From positions 1,016,164 to 1,080,163 of the forward strand of contig NZ_JAJNDU010000001.1 of NCBI RefSeq assembly GCF_021043365.1: a stretch of 64,000 nt of DNA, written 5' to 3'. Position numbers and translations under genes: made by a program. How positions within the stretch are numbered: position 1 is the first letter of the stretch; each line of letters starts with the position of its first letter. Below, piece after piece: positions 1 to 9,047 of the stretch. The stretch comes from Sphingomonas sp. IC-11 (lineage in GTDB: Bacteria; Pseudomonadota; Alphaproteobacteria; Sphingomonadales; Sphingomonadaceae). Below the pieces are notes generated by a model. That model was not told the origin of the DNA. It saw only the letters and a program-made list of their open reading frames with translations, and did no database searches.

Positions 1-65
1 TTGCCCGAAAGCGCCGGCGCATGGAACCACGGCGCCTGATCGCCCGGAAGCAGCAGATTGGCCAT
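1..65 (-). CDS. N-terminal fragment, redoxin / 2OG-Fe(II) oxygenase-like protein (partial)
   Basis: The minus strand opens with ATG at position 65 and reads MANLLLPGDQAPWFHAPALSG before leaving the window, so only about 21 residues are visible. The stretch PGDxAPWF followed by a small hydrophobic linker is how peroxiredoxin-like N-terminal domains fused to prolyl-hydroxylase domains begin in sphingomonads, as far as I remember them; this is a family-level guess from very little protein. Two further in-frame ATG codons at 80 and 86 would extend it. No strong ribosome binding site decides between them. It is divergent from the gene at 200. Confidence 0.45.
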   Translation of the reverse strand, partial: MANLLLPGDQAPWFHAPALSG

Positions 66-199
66 GCCGAACGCTACCATGGGCATGCAGTGGCGCGCGA
101 CTGGTTTCGCTACGTGAGTTTGCGGATGCAAACGGGGAACGGACCGTTGCACAAAACAGTTATTGCTGCGCTGCAACAGCATGGGTATTGCCGGTGAGC

Positions 200-550
200 A
201 TGAAGCTGAACACCGACGAAGATCGGGTCGCCGCACCGGCAACGCCGCCCGTCAGCATGCCGACCGTTTTTGAAGCGATCGTGAAACAACAGGCCATCGC
301 CGCGACGTACAATCGCGGATCGGTGACGCTGGCACCGCATATCGTCTACACCAAGCACGGCGAATTCTATCTCGACGCGATCACGCTGGAGCGGGATGGC
401 AAGCCGCCGCGCGAGCCGAAGATCGGCGCCTTCAAGATTGCTGGTCTCGGGGGCATGCGCGTGACGCCCCGGCGGTTTACCCCCAGCGAGCTCTTCAACC
501 CGAAGGAAGAGCGGTACCAGGGCGTGACGCTGCTATCGATCGAAGCCTGA
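200..550 (+). CDS. conserved hypothetical protein, 116 aa (possibly WYL-related)
   Basis: No recognised function. The ATG at 200 is preferred over an in-frame TTG at 188 because GGTGAGC lies just before it. The protein has a low-complexity N-terminus (residues 1-25), then a compact basic domain with YNRG, LAPHIVYTKHGE and LDAITLERDGKPPRE. The order of strands, with a Tyr near an Arg and a short beta-rich core, resembles the ligand-binding WYL domain of transcriptional regulators, but the helix-turn-helix is missing, so this is a weak structural impression only. There is no signal peptide or membrane segment. It converges with the cupin gene and their 3' ends overlap by 18 bp. Confidence 0.6.
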   Translation: MKLNTDEDRVAAPATPPVSMPTVFEAIVKQQAIAATYNRGSVTLAPHIVYTKHGEFYLDAITLERDGKPPREPKIGAFKIAGLGGMRVTPRRFTPSELFNPKEERYQGVTLLSIEA

Positions 551-949
551 GGGCGACCAGCCGGACCGTGCGAGCTCGAACCCGGCGAAGTCGAAGCCGG
601 GCGCGACGACGCAGCTGACAAGCACCCACCCGTCTGGCGCTTCCGCTGCCTGCCAGCCATGCGCCGGAACCAGCGCTTGCGGCGTGTCCGGGTCAAGGTG
701 ACGGGTCGTGACCTGCTCGTCTTCCTCGATATGCAGCAGCAGCGGGCTGCCCGCGTGCCACAGCCACAGCTCTGCCGCGTCGACGCGGTGCCAGTGCGAT
801 CGTTCGCCTCGGTCGAGCAGGAACAGGATAGCCGTCATCGGCGATCGCTGGCCCGGCCGCGCCGGCAGCCGGACCGTCTCGCGGTAATAGCCGCCCTCCG
901 GGTGCGGCGACAGGCCGTGCCGGGCGATGAGGGCGGCCGCTTCGCTCAC
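533..949 (-). CDS. cupin domain protein (DUF985 / cupin_5 family)
   Basis: A 138-residue single-domain beta-barrel protein. The N-terminal LSPHPEGGYYRET, the central SHWHRVDAAELWLWHAG and the later CVVAPGFDFAGFEL are characteristic of the DUF985 cupins, whose members are sugar-epimerase-like or of unknown activity. The SHWHR histidines and the Glu of AELW are the likely metal or substrate ligands. The start is GTG at 949, overlapping the stop of the upstream gene by four bases (GTGA), which indicates translational coupling. Length is normal for the family. Substrate is unknown. Confidence 0.82.
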   Translation of the reverse strand: MSEAAALIARHGLSPHPEGGYYRETVRLPARPGQRSPMTAILFLLDRGERSHWHRVDAAELWLWHAGSPLLLHIEEDEQVTTRHLDPDTPQALVPAHGWQAAEAPDGWVLVSCVVAPGFDFAGFELARSGWSPSGFDR

Positions 950-1497
950 CGGCAGCGGACTTGGTTGTTTTGATCCACGGCCCGACCCGCCAGCGCGCCT
1001 GCCGCGCCACCGAACAGTGTGCCGACAATACGGCTGCGCCCGCCATCGATCACGTTGCCAAGAACGCCGCCCAGCGCGCCGCCAACGATCAGCCCGGTCG
1101 TGCCGTCGGAGCGGCGGCAGTAATAGCGGCCGTCCGACCCCGAATAGACACGGTCGGTGGGCGCAAGTGCGCGCTCCTGATACTGCGAGCCGGACCGGTA
1201 ATAACGGGAAGGATCATAGTCGCCCTCGTCGCGCCAGTCCCGGTCATCGTACGCGGAGGCAGGCGGTGGCGGTGCGGTCCGTCCGTCATCCCAGCGCGGA
1301 TCCCGATAGCCTGATCCCGGCACCCGTCGAACGGACTGATAGCGGTCGAACTCGCTGCGGAAGACCTGCAGCTCGCGCTCGAACCGCTCCTGTGCGGCGC
1401 GGAAGCGGGCATCGTCAGCGCTGGATTGAGCGACGGCCGGCGTGCCGAAGGCGGCAGCCGCTACGCCGACGGCGATCGCGATGCGACGAGTAAGCAT
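946..1497 (-). CDS. secreted glycine-zipper 2TM domain protein
   Basis: A 183-residue exported protein. Residues 1-23 form a signal peptide ending in a VAQ-type cleavage site. The middle is rich in Asp, Arg, Tyr and Pro (RYYRSGSQY, DGRYYCRRSDG). The C-terminal third holds the glycine zipper LIVGGALGGVLGNVIDGG and TLFGGAAGALAGRAVD, the pattern of 17 kDa surface antigen/RcnB-associated 2TM proteins of the outer membrane or periplasm. ATG 1497 is chosen since GGAGA lies eight bases upstream; an earlier in-frame start at 1554 would destroy the signal peptide. It is followed by the coupled cupin gene. A possible stress-type promoter lies at 1539-1563. Confidence 0.8.
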   Translation of the reverse strand: MLTRRIAIAVGVAAAAFGTPAVAQSSADDARFRAAQERFERELQVFRSEFDRYQSVRRVPGSGYRDPRWDDGRTAPPPPASAYDDRDWRDEGDYDPSRYYRSGSQYQERALAPTDRVYSGSDGRYYCRRSDGTTGLIVGGALGGVLGNVIDGGRSRIVGTLFGGAAGALAGRAVDQNNQVRCR

Positions 1498-1538
1498 GTG
1501 ACGTTTCTCTCCACGCCCAAGAGTGGGCAAGGGGAGGA

Positions 1539-1563
1539 TACGGCCGCCCAGCAATATCGTTCC
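1539..1563 (-). promoter_or_regulatory. possible EcfG-type stress promoter (imperfect)
   Basis: On the minus strand GGAAC (1563-1559) is followed after 16 bases by CGTA (1542-1539), one mismatch from the GGAAC-N16/17-CGTT consensus of alphaproteobacterial EcfG sigma factors. It lies about 40 bases before the glycine-zipper gene. The imperfect -10 makes this tentative. Confidence 0.3.
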
Positions 1564-1657
1564 TGAACAGGAGGTCGCGCCGATCGGAAGTGAACCGCGG
1601 CACCTGAACCGCTCAATCCCGACGCACCATCACCCTCTCAGCATTCTCTCGGCCAGA

Positions 1658-2809
1658 TCAGCCCTGATCCATCATCGGGGCCCCATAAGCGTCGATGGCT
1701 TCGAACAAACGGGTCAATTCAATCCGCTCCGCCTCATCGATCTCGGGCTTCCAGATCTCGAACAGCAGGACGGTGCGGGTTTCCGTTCCCCTGTTCCATG
1801 CCTCATGTTCGAACGAATCGTCGAAGATCACCAACTCGCCTTCGCGCCATTCGTGCACGTCGGCGCCGACGCGCAGGCCACATCCGGGGGGCGCAATGAT
1901 CGGCAAGTGACAGATCAGGCGCGTGTTGAGCAGGCCGTGGTGCGGCTGGATGTGCGCGCCCGGCGTCAATCGCGAGAACAGCGCCATTGGGGAGCGGCCG
2001 GCGATGCGCGGGATCGGCAATTTGGCAAGCGCCGCCATGGTGGCGGGAAAGCGGGCAGCATTGGCCTCCACTATCTCGCCGCCGCGCCACAGATGAAGCG
2101 CGCTCCAGGCGGGGTCGTCGAGCAGGGGATTGTTCGGCAGCGGCCGATCCGGGTCGCCCTCCACGTATGGGGCGAAGCCCTCCGTCACGGCTTCCAGCTC
2201 CGCCCGGATCGCCGGCGTGTCTGCTTCCAACTCAGCCACCCAGGCAAATTCGTCGCGCGAATAGAAGGCGCGTTGCGGCAATCCTTCGAAATAGAACATG
2301 CTTGGCTGTTGCAGGTGCAATTCCCGCCGGCCGAGCAGCAGATCGATCGACTGCGCCACCCGGGGCGCCCGCGGGCTGGCGATCGCAGTCTCGACATGCG
2401 CCGTGAACCGCTCGCTCGCCTCGCGCTTGAATAACTCCGCCTGTCGCAGCAGCGGGTGCAGTGATTGCGGTACATCCCGCGTGACCGCGGCCTGATTGAG
2501 CGCTGCGGTATAGAAGTTAGAAGCAGCGCGATCGTCCCCGTCCAGCCGCTTGCGATCGCCCATCAGCAGCAGCGCGGCGATGTGTCGCGGCTGTTCTCGC
2601 AGCTGGGCCTGCAAGGCCTGGGTCTCTGCCGCCGTGTCCCCGGCCATCCGGCAGGCCTGCGCCAGCGCCAGCCAGGGCAGCGGAAAGCCCTCCGGCTGCG
2701 ATGCGATGATGCGGTCGAAACTGGCGCGCGCAGCCCCGCCGTCCCCACGCCGCAGCGCCTCCACCCCTTGTCTGGCGAGGTGTTCGGCTTCGGCGCGGGT
2801 CATGGTCAT
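1658..2809 (-). CDS. TPR-containing aspartyl/asparaginyl beta-hydroxylase family protein
   Basis: Residues 1-125 form TPR-like helices (GVEALRRGDGGAARASFDRI, then LALAQACRMAGD). The C-terminal half is an aspartyl/asparaginyl beta-hydroxylase fold, a 2-oxoglutarate/Fe(II) dioxygenase. The iron ligands are probably the His of HHGLLNTR (near residue 289) and the His of DDSFEHEAWN (near 333), with the Arg of TRTVLLFE binding 2-oxoglutarate; this family normally uses two histidines without the Asp of other dioxygenases. At 383 residues it matches the bacterial TPR-AspH type. The target protein or small molecule is unknown. No signal peptide, so cytoplasmic. It stands alone between a divergently spaced helicase and the small secreted genes, all on the same strand. 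Confidence 0.85.
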   Translation of the reverse strand: MTMTRAEAEHLARQGVEALRRGDGGAARASFDRIIASQPEGFPLPWLALAQACRMAGDTAAETQALQAQLREQPRHIAALLLMGDRKRLDGDDRAASNFYTAALNQAAVTRDVPQSLHPLLRQAELFKREASERFTAHVETAIASPRAPRVAQSIDLLLGRRELHLQQPSMFYFEGLPQRAFYSRDEFAWVAELEADTPAIRAELEAVTEGFAPYVEGDPDRPLPNNPLLDDPAWSALHLWRGGEIVEANAARFPATMAALAKLPIPRIAGRSPMALFSRLTPGAHIQPHHGLLNTRLICHLPIIAPPGCGLRVGADVHEWREGELVIFDDSFEHEAWNRGTETRTVLLFEIWKPEIDEAERIELTRLFEAIDAYGAPMMDQG

Positions 2810-2855
2810 GCCGCTTCTATCGCGGCTCCATTCGGCCCCGTAAAGCAGGCCGGCG

Positions 2856-5174
2856 TCATGGTAGCGAGACGAAACTGTCCATCACGCGCTTGTGCCCGGC
2901 CTTCTCGAATTCGATCTCCAGCTTGTTACCCTCAATGCTTTCGATCGTGCCGTAACCGAACTTCTGGTGGAACACGCGCAGACCGACGGAAAGGTCGGAA
3001 CGGCCCTTGTTCCCCAGGCTGACCGATGGCGCGCGGCTCTCCACCACGCGGGTCGGTTCGCGGTTGAAGGTGCGGCTCTGCCAATCACCGCCCGGCTTGC
3101 CGCCAAGCGTGCCCGCCGCTCGCTGCCATCCCGGGCCCCGCCCGGTGCCGCGCCCGACATCGGAGAACGGGTCGGCCCGCTCGGACCAATTTGCCCGCCA
3201 CAGGCTTTCGCCGCCGCTCATGGTGGTTTCGCTGTCCACGTGGTCCGGCGGCAGCTCGCCGACGAAGCGCGAGGGGATGGAGCTGGTCCATTGGCCATAG
3301 ATACGGCGGTTCGCAGCATGCAGGATCACCGCCCGTCGCCGCGCGCGCGTGATCGCGACATAGGCTAGGCGGCGCTCCTCCTCCAGGCTGCGGGTGCCGC
3401 CTTCGTCCAGCGCGCGCTGGGACGGGAAGATTCCTTCTTCCCAGCCGGCGAGGAACACGGTGTCGAATTCCAGGCCCTTCGCCGCGTGGATGGTCATGAT
3501 CGTGACCTTGGGATCCTCGCGCGCGCCCTCATTGTCCATCACCAGGCTGACATGCTCAAGGAACGCGCCGAGGCTTTCATATTCCTCCATGGCGCGGACC
3601 AATTCGCTGAGGTTCTCCAGCCGGCCGGCCGCTTCGGTCGATTTCTCGGCCTGCCACATCGCGGTATAGCCGGATTCGTCCAGGATCTGCCGGGCCAACT
3701 CGGCATGAGGTAGATCGCGCGCCATGTCCCGCCAGCGGGCCACGTCGCCGATGAAATTGCCAAGCGCGCGTCGCGCCTGCGGGGTCAGCTCGTCCGTGTC
3801 GAGAATACGGGCGGCCGCAAGGCTCAGCGGCAAGCCTTCCGCGCGGGCGAGCTGATGCAGCTTCGCGATTGCCTTGTCGCCAAGTCCTCGTTTGGGCGTG
3901 TTGACGATCCGCTCGAAGGCGAGATCGTCCGCCGGCTGGTTGACGATACGCAGATAAGCCAGAGCGTCGCGGATTTCCTGGCGCTCATAGAAACGGAAGC
4001 CGCCAACGATACGGTACGGCATGCCGATGGCGATGAAGCGATCTTCGAACTCGCGGGTCTGATGCTGGGCGCGCACCAGGATAGCGATATCGTCCAGTGA
4101 CTTGTCGCCGTCCGACCGAAATGCCCGTTGGCAGGCCTCGATTTCGTCGCCAACGCGCCGGGCCTCCTCCGGCCCGTCCCAGACGCCGATCACGCGAACC
4201 TTCTCGCCAACGTCCAGTTCGGTCCACAGTGACTTGCCAAGGCGTCCGGAATTATTGCCGATCACGCCGCCGGCCGCGCCCAGGATATGTGGCGTGGAGC
4301 GGTAGTTCTGCTCCAGCCGGATAACCTTGGCGCCGGGAAAGTCCTTCTCGAACTTCAGGATATTCTCCACCTGCGCGCCGCGCCACGAATAGATCGACTG
4401 ATCGTCGTCACCCACGCAACAGATGTTGCGCCGTTCCTGCGCCAGCAGCCGCAGCCAGAGATATTGGACGGAGTTGGTGTCCTGGTATTCGTCCACCATG
4501 ATGTAGCGAAAGCGCTGCTGATATTGCTCCAGCACCCCGCGATTGGTCTTCAGGATCGTCAGGACGTGGAGCAGCAGGTCGCCGAAATCGCAGGCGTTCA
4601 CTGCCTTCAGGCGATCCTGATATTGTTCATACAGCTCGCCGCCGCGGCCGTTACCGTAGCGCTCGCTTTCTCCGGCATCGATCTCGCGCGGGGTCAGCCC
4701 CTTGTTCTTCCACTCGTCGATCAGCCCGGCGAGGCTGCGCGCCGGGAAGCGCTTCTCGTCGATGTCCGCCGCAACGATCAGCTGCTTTAGCAGGCGCAGC
4801 TGATCGTCGGTGTCCAGAATGGTAAAATTGTTCTGCAATCCGACCAGTTCGGCGTGCCGGCGCAGCATCTTCGCGCCGATGGCGTGGAACGTGCCCAGCC
4901 ACGGCATTCCTTCCACAGCGTCTCCGACCAGACGGCCGACCCGTTCGCGCATCTCGCGCGCGGCCTTGTTGGTGAAGGTCACCGACAGGATTTCGCTGGG
5001 GTAAGCGCGCCGGGTATAGAGCAGGTGAGCAAGCCGGGCGGTCAGCGCTGCGGTCTTGCCCGTGCCAGCGCCGGCGAGCACGAGCACTGGCCCGTCGGTG
5101 GTGAGCACCGCCTCACGCTGCTGCGGATTGAGGCCCCTGAGATACGGAGGGTCGGCAAGCTGGGTATCGGTCAC
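2856..5174 (-). CDS. uvrD: ATP-dependent DNA helicase, UvrD/PcrA type (SF1A)
   Basis: A 3'-5' SF1A helicase for nucleotide excision and mismatch repair and for clearing protein-DNA barriers. Visible motifs in order: the Q-like LNPQQREAV, Walker A AGAGTGKT, motif Ia TFTNKAAREMRERV, Walker B VDEYQDTN, motif III GDDDQSIYSWRGA, motif IV RLEQNYRST, motif V TIHAAKGLEFD and motif VI YVAITRARR. The C-terminus carries the PcrA/UvrD Tudor-like domain (VGLRVFHQKFGYGTIESIEG), which contacts RNA polymerase in homologues. At about 772 residues it is full length. The start is uncertain: GTG 5174 gives VTDTQLADPPYL, while an in-frame TTG at 5210 adds twelve residues; neither has a clear ribosome binding site. 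Confidence 0.95.
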   Translation of the reverse strand: MTDTQLADPPYLRGLNPQQREAVLTTDGPVLVLAGAGTGKTAALTARLAHLLYTRRAYPSEILSVTFTNKAAREMRERVGRLVGDAVEGMPWLGTFHAIGAKMLRRHAELVGLQNNFTILDTDDQLRLLKQLIVAADIDEKRFPARSLAGLIDEWKNKGLTPREIDAGESERYGNGRGGELYEQYQDRLKAVNACDFGDLLLHVLTILKTNRGVLEQYQQRFRYIMVDEYQDTNSVQYLWLRLLAQERRNICCVGDDDQSIYSWRGAQVENILKFEKDFPGAKVIRLEQNYRSTPHILGAAGGVIGNNSGRLGKSLWTELDVGEKVRVIGVWDGPEEARRVGDEIEACQRAFRSDGDKSLDDIAILVRAQHQTREFEDRFIAIGMPYRIVGGFRFYERQEIRDALAYLRIVNQPADDLAFERIVNTPKRGLGDKAIAKLHQLARAEGLPLSLAAARILDTDELTPQARRALGNFIGDVARWRDMARDLPHAELARQILDESGYTAMWQAEKSTEAAGRLENLSELVRAMEEYESLGAFLEHVSLVMDNEGAREDPKVTIMTIHAAKGLEFDTVFLAGWEEGIFPSQRALDEGGTRSLEEERRLAYVAITRARRRAVILHAANRRIYGQWTSSIPSRFVGELPPDHVDSETTMSGGESLWRANWSERADPFSDVGRGTGRGPGWQRAAGTLGGKPGGDWQSRTFNREPTRVVESRAPSVSLGNKGRSDLSVGLRVFHQKFGYGTIESIEGNKLEIEFEKAGHKRVMDSFVSLP

Positions 5175-5366
5175 CCACGAACAGTTAGGGAACGAGAGCC
5201 ACGTGAGCAAGCGCGAGCCGATGAGGCGCGTGCATCTTCAAGGCCGGCAGGGCCGGGCCCTTAGGGGCAAGATCGGACGTACTTCGCGCACGATCGCGCT
5301 CCCGGAATGCATATTGCAGGGTGTCACCATCTATGAGAACATAGTAGAAACACGCAGGAGGGTTCG

Positions 5367-5768
5367 ATGGCGACGACAGGCAAATGTCACTGTGGTGCAG
5401 TCAGCTGGTCGGCCGAGGGCGAGCCGGAGCATCACGCGATCTGTCACTGCGACGATTGCCGGCGCTGGTCCGGTGCGCCGGCCGTCGGCTGGATCGCGTG
5501 GCAGGCGGATCGTGTCACGATAGACGGTCAAACAACGACCTATCATTCTTCCGAACATGGCACGCGTGAGTTCTGCGGCACCTGTGGTACCGGGCTGTTC
5601 TACCGCAATCCCGAAGCGCTGCCGGGGATTGTCGACATTCATTCGGGGACGCTGGACGATCCCGAAAGCCAGCCGCCGGGCGCGCAGATCATGGTCAAGG
5701 ATCGCCTGAGCTGGACGGCCGGCATCGCCGAACTTCCCGCTTTTCAAACCTATCCCGGTATGGACTGA
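5367..5768 (+). CDS. GFA-family zinc-binding protein (CENP-V/GFA domain)
   Basis: A 133-residue single GFA (glutathione-dependent formaldehyde-activating) domain. The zinc ligands are visible as GKCHCGAVSW (residues 6-15), ICHCDDCRRWSG (25-36) and the late pair FCGTCG (around 69-74), the usual CxC, CxxC and CxxC arrangement. Despite the family name, most members, including this stand-alone one, have no proven link to formaldehyde or glutathione. It is preceded by AGGAGGGTTCG, an excellent ribosome binding site, and is transcribed divergently from the helicase gene. Confidence 0.88.
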   Translation: MATTGKCHCGAVSWSAEGEPEHHAICHCDDCRRWSGAPAVGWIAWQADRVTIDGQTTTYHSSEHGTREFCGTCGTGLFYRNPEALPGIVDIHSGTLDDPESQPPGAQIMVKDRLSWTAGIAELPAFQTYPGMD

Positions 5769-5905
5769 TTTAGAGAAGTTTGGTTCTCCCCAGAAAACGG
5801 CCTAGCCGGACGGACGGTAGTTGCCAGCAACTCCCGGCCCGTGCCGGGCAGGGTATCGCGCAGGCACGATGTTGACGCCGGCCATCGGCGGGAGGAGAGG
5901 GGGCC

Positions 5906-7204
5906 ATGACGACGACTGCGACCAGCGCCAATTCTCCTCGCCGTGTCCTACTGGCGAGTTTCGTCGGCACCGGGGTCGAATTCTACGACTTCTACATCTA
6001 CGCGACCGCGGCGAGCCTCGTATTCGGACAGATCTTCTTCCCGGTGGCGGAGCCGGGCATGCAGCAGATGGCCAGCTTTGCCACCTTGGCTGTGGCCTTC
6101 TTCGCTCGTCCGGTCGGGGCCGCTTTCTTCGGACACTTTGGCGATCGCATCGGGCGCAAGTCCACGCTCGTCGCCAGCCTGCTCACCATGGGTCTGTCCA
6201 CCACATTGATCGCTTTCCTGCCGACCTATGCCGATGCCGGATGGTGGGCCCCGCTCATTCTTTGCCTGCTGCGATTCGGGCAGGGCTTCGGCTTGGGTGG
6301 CGAGTGGGGCGGCGCGGCCCTGCTCGCGGTGGAGAACGCACCACCGGGGTGGCGCGCACGATTCGGCAGCGCGCCGCAAATGGGTGCGCCCGCCGGCTTC
6401 ATCGCGGCCAATGGGCTGTTTCTGCTTCTCGGACTTTGGCTGACGCCTGAGCAGTTTCGCGAATGGGGCTGGCGTATTCCGTTTCTGATCAGCGCGCTGC
6501 TGGTTGGCCTGGGCCTGTGGATCCGGTTGAAGCTTACGGAGACGGCGGAATTTGCGGCTGCGCTGGAGGAAGCGCCTCCGCCAGCGGTGCCCTTTGCGGA
6601 ACTGGTCCGCCATCATGGCTTGGCGACGATCGCCGGCACGATCGGTGCGATTGCCTGCTTTGCGCTCTACTACATCACCACCGCCTTCACGCTGGGCTAC
6701 GGCACCAAGACGCTTGGCTATTCGATGCAATCCATGCTGCTGGTTCAGCTTGGCGCCATCCTGTTCATGGCGCTGGGCATTTACGGCTCGGCATGGCTCG
6801 CGGACCGTAAGTTCGATGAACGTCGCGTGCTTGCCGGTGGTTGCGTCGGCGTGGTGATCGCCGGGCCGCTGTTGGGGCCGATGCTTGGATCGGGCTCGCT
6901 ACTGCTGGTGTTCGCTTATCTTTCTCTGGCATTGTTGCTGATGGGCTTTGTTTATGGGCCGCTCGGCGCCTGGCTGCCCGGTCTGTTTCCGCCGCGAGTC
7001 CGGTACACAGGCGCTTCGATGGCCTTCAACATTGCCGGCGTGCTGGGTGGCGGTCTTACGCCGCTGTTCGCGCAGGCGCTGGCAGAAAACGTGGGGCTTG
7101 CCGCTGTTGGCTGGTACGGCAGCGTTGCAGCCGCATTGAGCCTCGTGGCCCTGATCGCGACTCGGCCGCGCGCTCGCACGCATGCGGTGGTCGTTCAGCC
7201 ATGA
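5906..7204 (+). CDS. MFS transporter, metabolite:H+ symporter (MHS) family
   Basis: A 432-residue inner-membrane protein with about twelve hydrophobic segments. It starts with VLLASFVGTGVEFYDFYIYATAA, the charged first helix typical of the MHS subfamily (ShiA, ProP, KgtP relatives), followed by FFGHFGDRIGRKSTL, the major-facilitator loop 2-3 signature, and GLGGEWGGAALL in helix 5. The C-terminal half holds the repeat YGSAWLADRKFDERRV. Substrates of MHS proteins are organic acids, betaines or shikimate; the sequence does not single one out. GGAGAGGGGGCC precedes the ATG. It converges with rsmD, with no neighbour that would reveal the substrate. Confidence 0.9.
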   Translation: MTTTATSANSPRRVLLASFVGTGVEFYDFYIYATAASLVFGQIFFPVAEPGMQQMASFATLAVAFFARPVGAAFFGHFGDRIGRKSTLVASLLTMGLSTTLIAFLPTYADAGWWAPLILCLLRFGQGFGLGGEWGGAALLAVENAPPGWRARFGSAPQMGAPAGFIAANGLFLLLGLWLTPEQFREWGWRIPFLISALLVGLGLWIRLKLTETAEFAAALEEAPPPAVPFAELVRHHGLATIAGTIGAIACFALYYITTAFTLGYGTKTLGYSMQSMLLVQLGAILFMALGIYGSAWLADRKFDERRVLAGGCVGVVIAGPLLGPMLGSGSLLLVFAYLSLALLLMGFVYGPLGAWLPGLFPPRVRYTGASMAFNIAGVLGGGLTPLFAQALAENVGLAAVGWYGSVAAALSLVALIATRPRARTHAVVVQP

Positions 7205-7316
7205 ACGGTCGCGGCAGTGCCACCGCGAATAGGTCCCGCGGCTTCGCTGCCATCGTACCGGGACAACGCGATGTGGTAAGGCTTCCCACGGCCGCGAGGG
7301 CCTATTTGATCAGGCA

Positions 7317-7856
7317 CTAGGCCCGACGAAGCAGAGTCAATCTGGCCTTGCCGTACACGCGAGTCGCATCCTCGACAAAGCCATCAACGGCCACTTGCTC
7401 GTCACGCGCCGTTTCGATGCTGATCCACGTAGCCGGGCCTGCCCAGCCTAGCCGGCCCAGTTTGTGTAGCGCCACCGCGCCGGCGCCTGTGCTGTACGGC
7501 GGGTCCATCATGATCAGGTCCATGGGCGCACGTGCCGGTCCCAGTGCCAGCACGCTACCAGCGCGCACCTCTGTGCTCGGCGCAGCAAAGGCCGCAATGT
7601 TGGCGCGTAACGCGTCAAGCGCGTCGCGATCCTGTTCGACGAATAGGCACGATGCGGCACCACGCGACAGCGCTTCAAGGCCAAGAGCGCCCGATCCCGC
7701 GAAGAGATCGGCCACTGACAACTCTTCGAAACTGCCGAGGCGGCTGACGAGCATCGAGAACAGAGCCTCACGGGTGCGATCCGCTGTCGGCCTTGTCGTG
7801 TCGCCCTTGGGAGAGACAAGTCGTCGTCCACGCCACTGTCCCGCGATAATGCGCAT
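7317..7856 (-). CDS. rsmD: 16S rRNA (guanine(966)-N(2))-methyltransferase RsmD
   Basis: A 179-residue SAM-dependent methyltransferase that modifies G966 of 16S rRNA during 30S assembly. Typical features are the start MRIIAGQWRGRRL, PTADRTREALFSML, the SAM-binding DLFAGSGALGLEALSRGA and the catalytic MDPPY motif (near residue 120). Length is normal. Its ATG overlaps the stop of the upstream pseudouridine synthase gene by one base (TGATG), so both rRNA modification enzymes form one operon, the common order in alphaproteobacteria. Confidence 0.95.
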   Translation of the reverse strand: MRIIAGQWRGRRLVSPKGDTTRPTADRTREALFSMLVSRLGSFEELSVADLFAGSGALGLEALSRGAASCLFVEQDRDALDALRANIAAFAAPSTEVRAGSVLALGPARAPMDLIMMDPPYSTGAGAVALHKLGRLGWAGPATWISIETARDEQVAVDGFVEDATRVYGKARLTLLRRA

Positions 7857-8935
7857 CAGCGGGAGCCTTTCGGCTTTGTGGGCCGTGTCGGACGAGGCTT
7901 GGCAGGGCGCGGCGCCTCTTCGCCACGATCCTGTCGGAAAGAGCGCGTCCGTGCACCCCGGCTGCCGCTGTCACGAACGGCAAGAGAGCCGTCTGCTCGG
8001 CGCCGCGGACCCTTTACGGGCTTTGCTGCCGCCTTTCGTTCGCCGACTTCCTCGGCCTTGCGTGGTACCGTGCGTTGCGGCGCAGCGATGGCACGTGCTG
8101 CTGGCCTCTCTTTATGAACCTGCGCCTGCTCCTCGACAGGGGCGACACCGCGGCGCCGCGCCGGCTGAGGCAGTTCACGTCGGGTGGGGTCAGCCTGGAA
8201 TGCTTCCACGTCGTGGCGGCGAACTTCCCCGATCTGACCTGGTGCAAGGTCACCGAGAACGAACGGGCCATAGCGGGTTCGGATCAGGCGGCTCACCTGC
8301 AGGCCGAGATGTTCCAGGACTCGCCTAACCTCGCGGTTCTTGCCCTCTTTCAGGACCAGTTCGATCCAGAGATTGGCTCCCGTGCGACGTTCGATGTTCG
8401 CGTCGATGGAGCCATAGCGAACGCCCTCGATTTCTACGCCGTGAATGAGTTCCTCCAGCTGAGGCTGGCTCACCTTGCCGTAAGCACGAGCGCGGTAAGC
8501 GCGCTCGACCCCGGTCGCGGGCAACTCGAGCTGACGCTTCAAGCCACCATCAGTGGTCATCAACAGAAGGCCTTCGGTATTCAGATCGAGCCGACCTACT
8601 GGCATCAGTCTCGGGAGGCCTTTTGGCAGCCGGTCGTAGATCGTCGGCCGGCCTTTCGGATCGCGCTCGGTCGTCAACACGCCCGTAGGCTTGTGGAATA
8701 AATAGAGGCGGGCTGGCTCGGGAGCGGCAACCGGAGCGCCATCAACAGTGACGCCTTCCAGAGAAGGCAGGAGGGTGGCGGGCGTTTCCACTTGCACACC
8801 AGCCAGGGCGACTCGGCCGTCGGCGATCATGCGTTCAATCTCGCGTCGCGAAGCGACCCCGGCGCGGGCGAGCAGCTTGGCAATGCGGTGCAGTGGCGCC
8901 GTGGACGGCGATCCGGCGCGGGAGGAACTCGACAT
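7856..8935 (-). CDS. rluB: RsuA/RluB-family pseudouridine synthase with basic C-terminal tail
   Basis: Residues 14-60 are an S4 RNA-binding domain (RIAKLLARAGVASRREIERMI). The catalytic domain follows, with GRLDLNTEGLLLMTTDG carrying the nucleophilic Asp, RAYRARAYG, and EGKNREVRRVLEHLGLQVSRLIRTRYGPF. This family isomerises single uridines in 23S or 16S rRNA; the group closest in alphaproteobacteria is RluB, so the symbol is likely but not certain. The last 100 or so residues are a low-complexity Arg/Lys/Pro/Ala tail (GPRRRADGS, RPAKPRPTRPTKPKG), presumably extra RNA binding. It is coupled to rsmD. Confidence 0.88.
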   Translation of the reverse strand: MSSSSRAGSPSTAPLHRIAKLLARAGVASRREIERMIADGRVALAGVQVETPATLLPSLEGVTVDGAPVAAPEPARLYLFHKPTGVLTTERDPKGRPTIYDRLPKGLPRLMPVGRLDLNTEGLLLMTTDGGLKRQLELPATGVERAYRARAYGKVSQPQLEELIHGVEIEGVRYGSIDANIERRTGANLWIELVLKEGKNREVRRVLEHLGLQVSRLIRTRYGPFVLGDLAPGQIGEVRRHDVEAFQADPTRRELPQPARRRGVAPVEEQAQVHKERPAARAIAAPQRTVPRKAEEVGERKAAAKPVKGPRRRADGSLAVRDSGSRGARTRSFRQDRGEEAPRPAKPRPTRPTKPKGSR

Positions 8936-9047
8936 GTCGCACCTGATACATGCGTTGTGCGCCTGCGGCGAAATTATTTGCGTCGCTGCGGGTTCAGCAG
9001 CGTTATCTGGTCAGGCGTGAACCGTAGCGGACATTGCGGAACTGGTG

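Noticed and set aside
533..973. Long plus-strand frames opposite the cupin and glycine-zipper genes
   Set aside because: They read as Arg/Ala-rich low-complexity antisense translations in GC-rich DNA; the minus-strand frames have recognisable domains and signals.
7229..7305. Possible terminator between the MFS gene and rsmD (ATAGG...CCTAT arms)
   Set aside because: Arms match only partly, the loop is almost 50 bases and no T-run follows.
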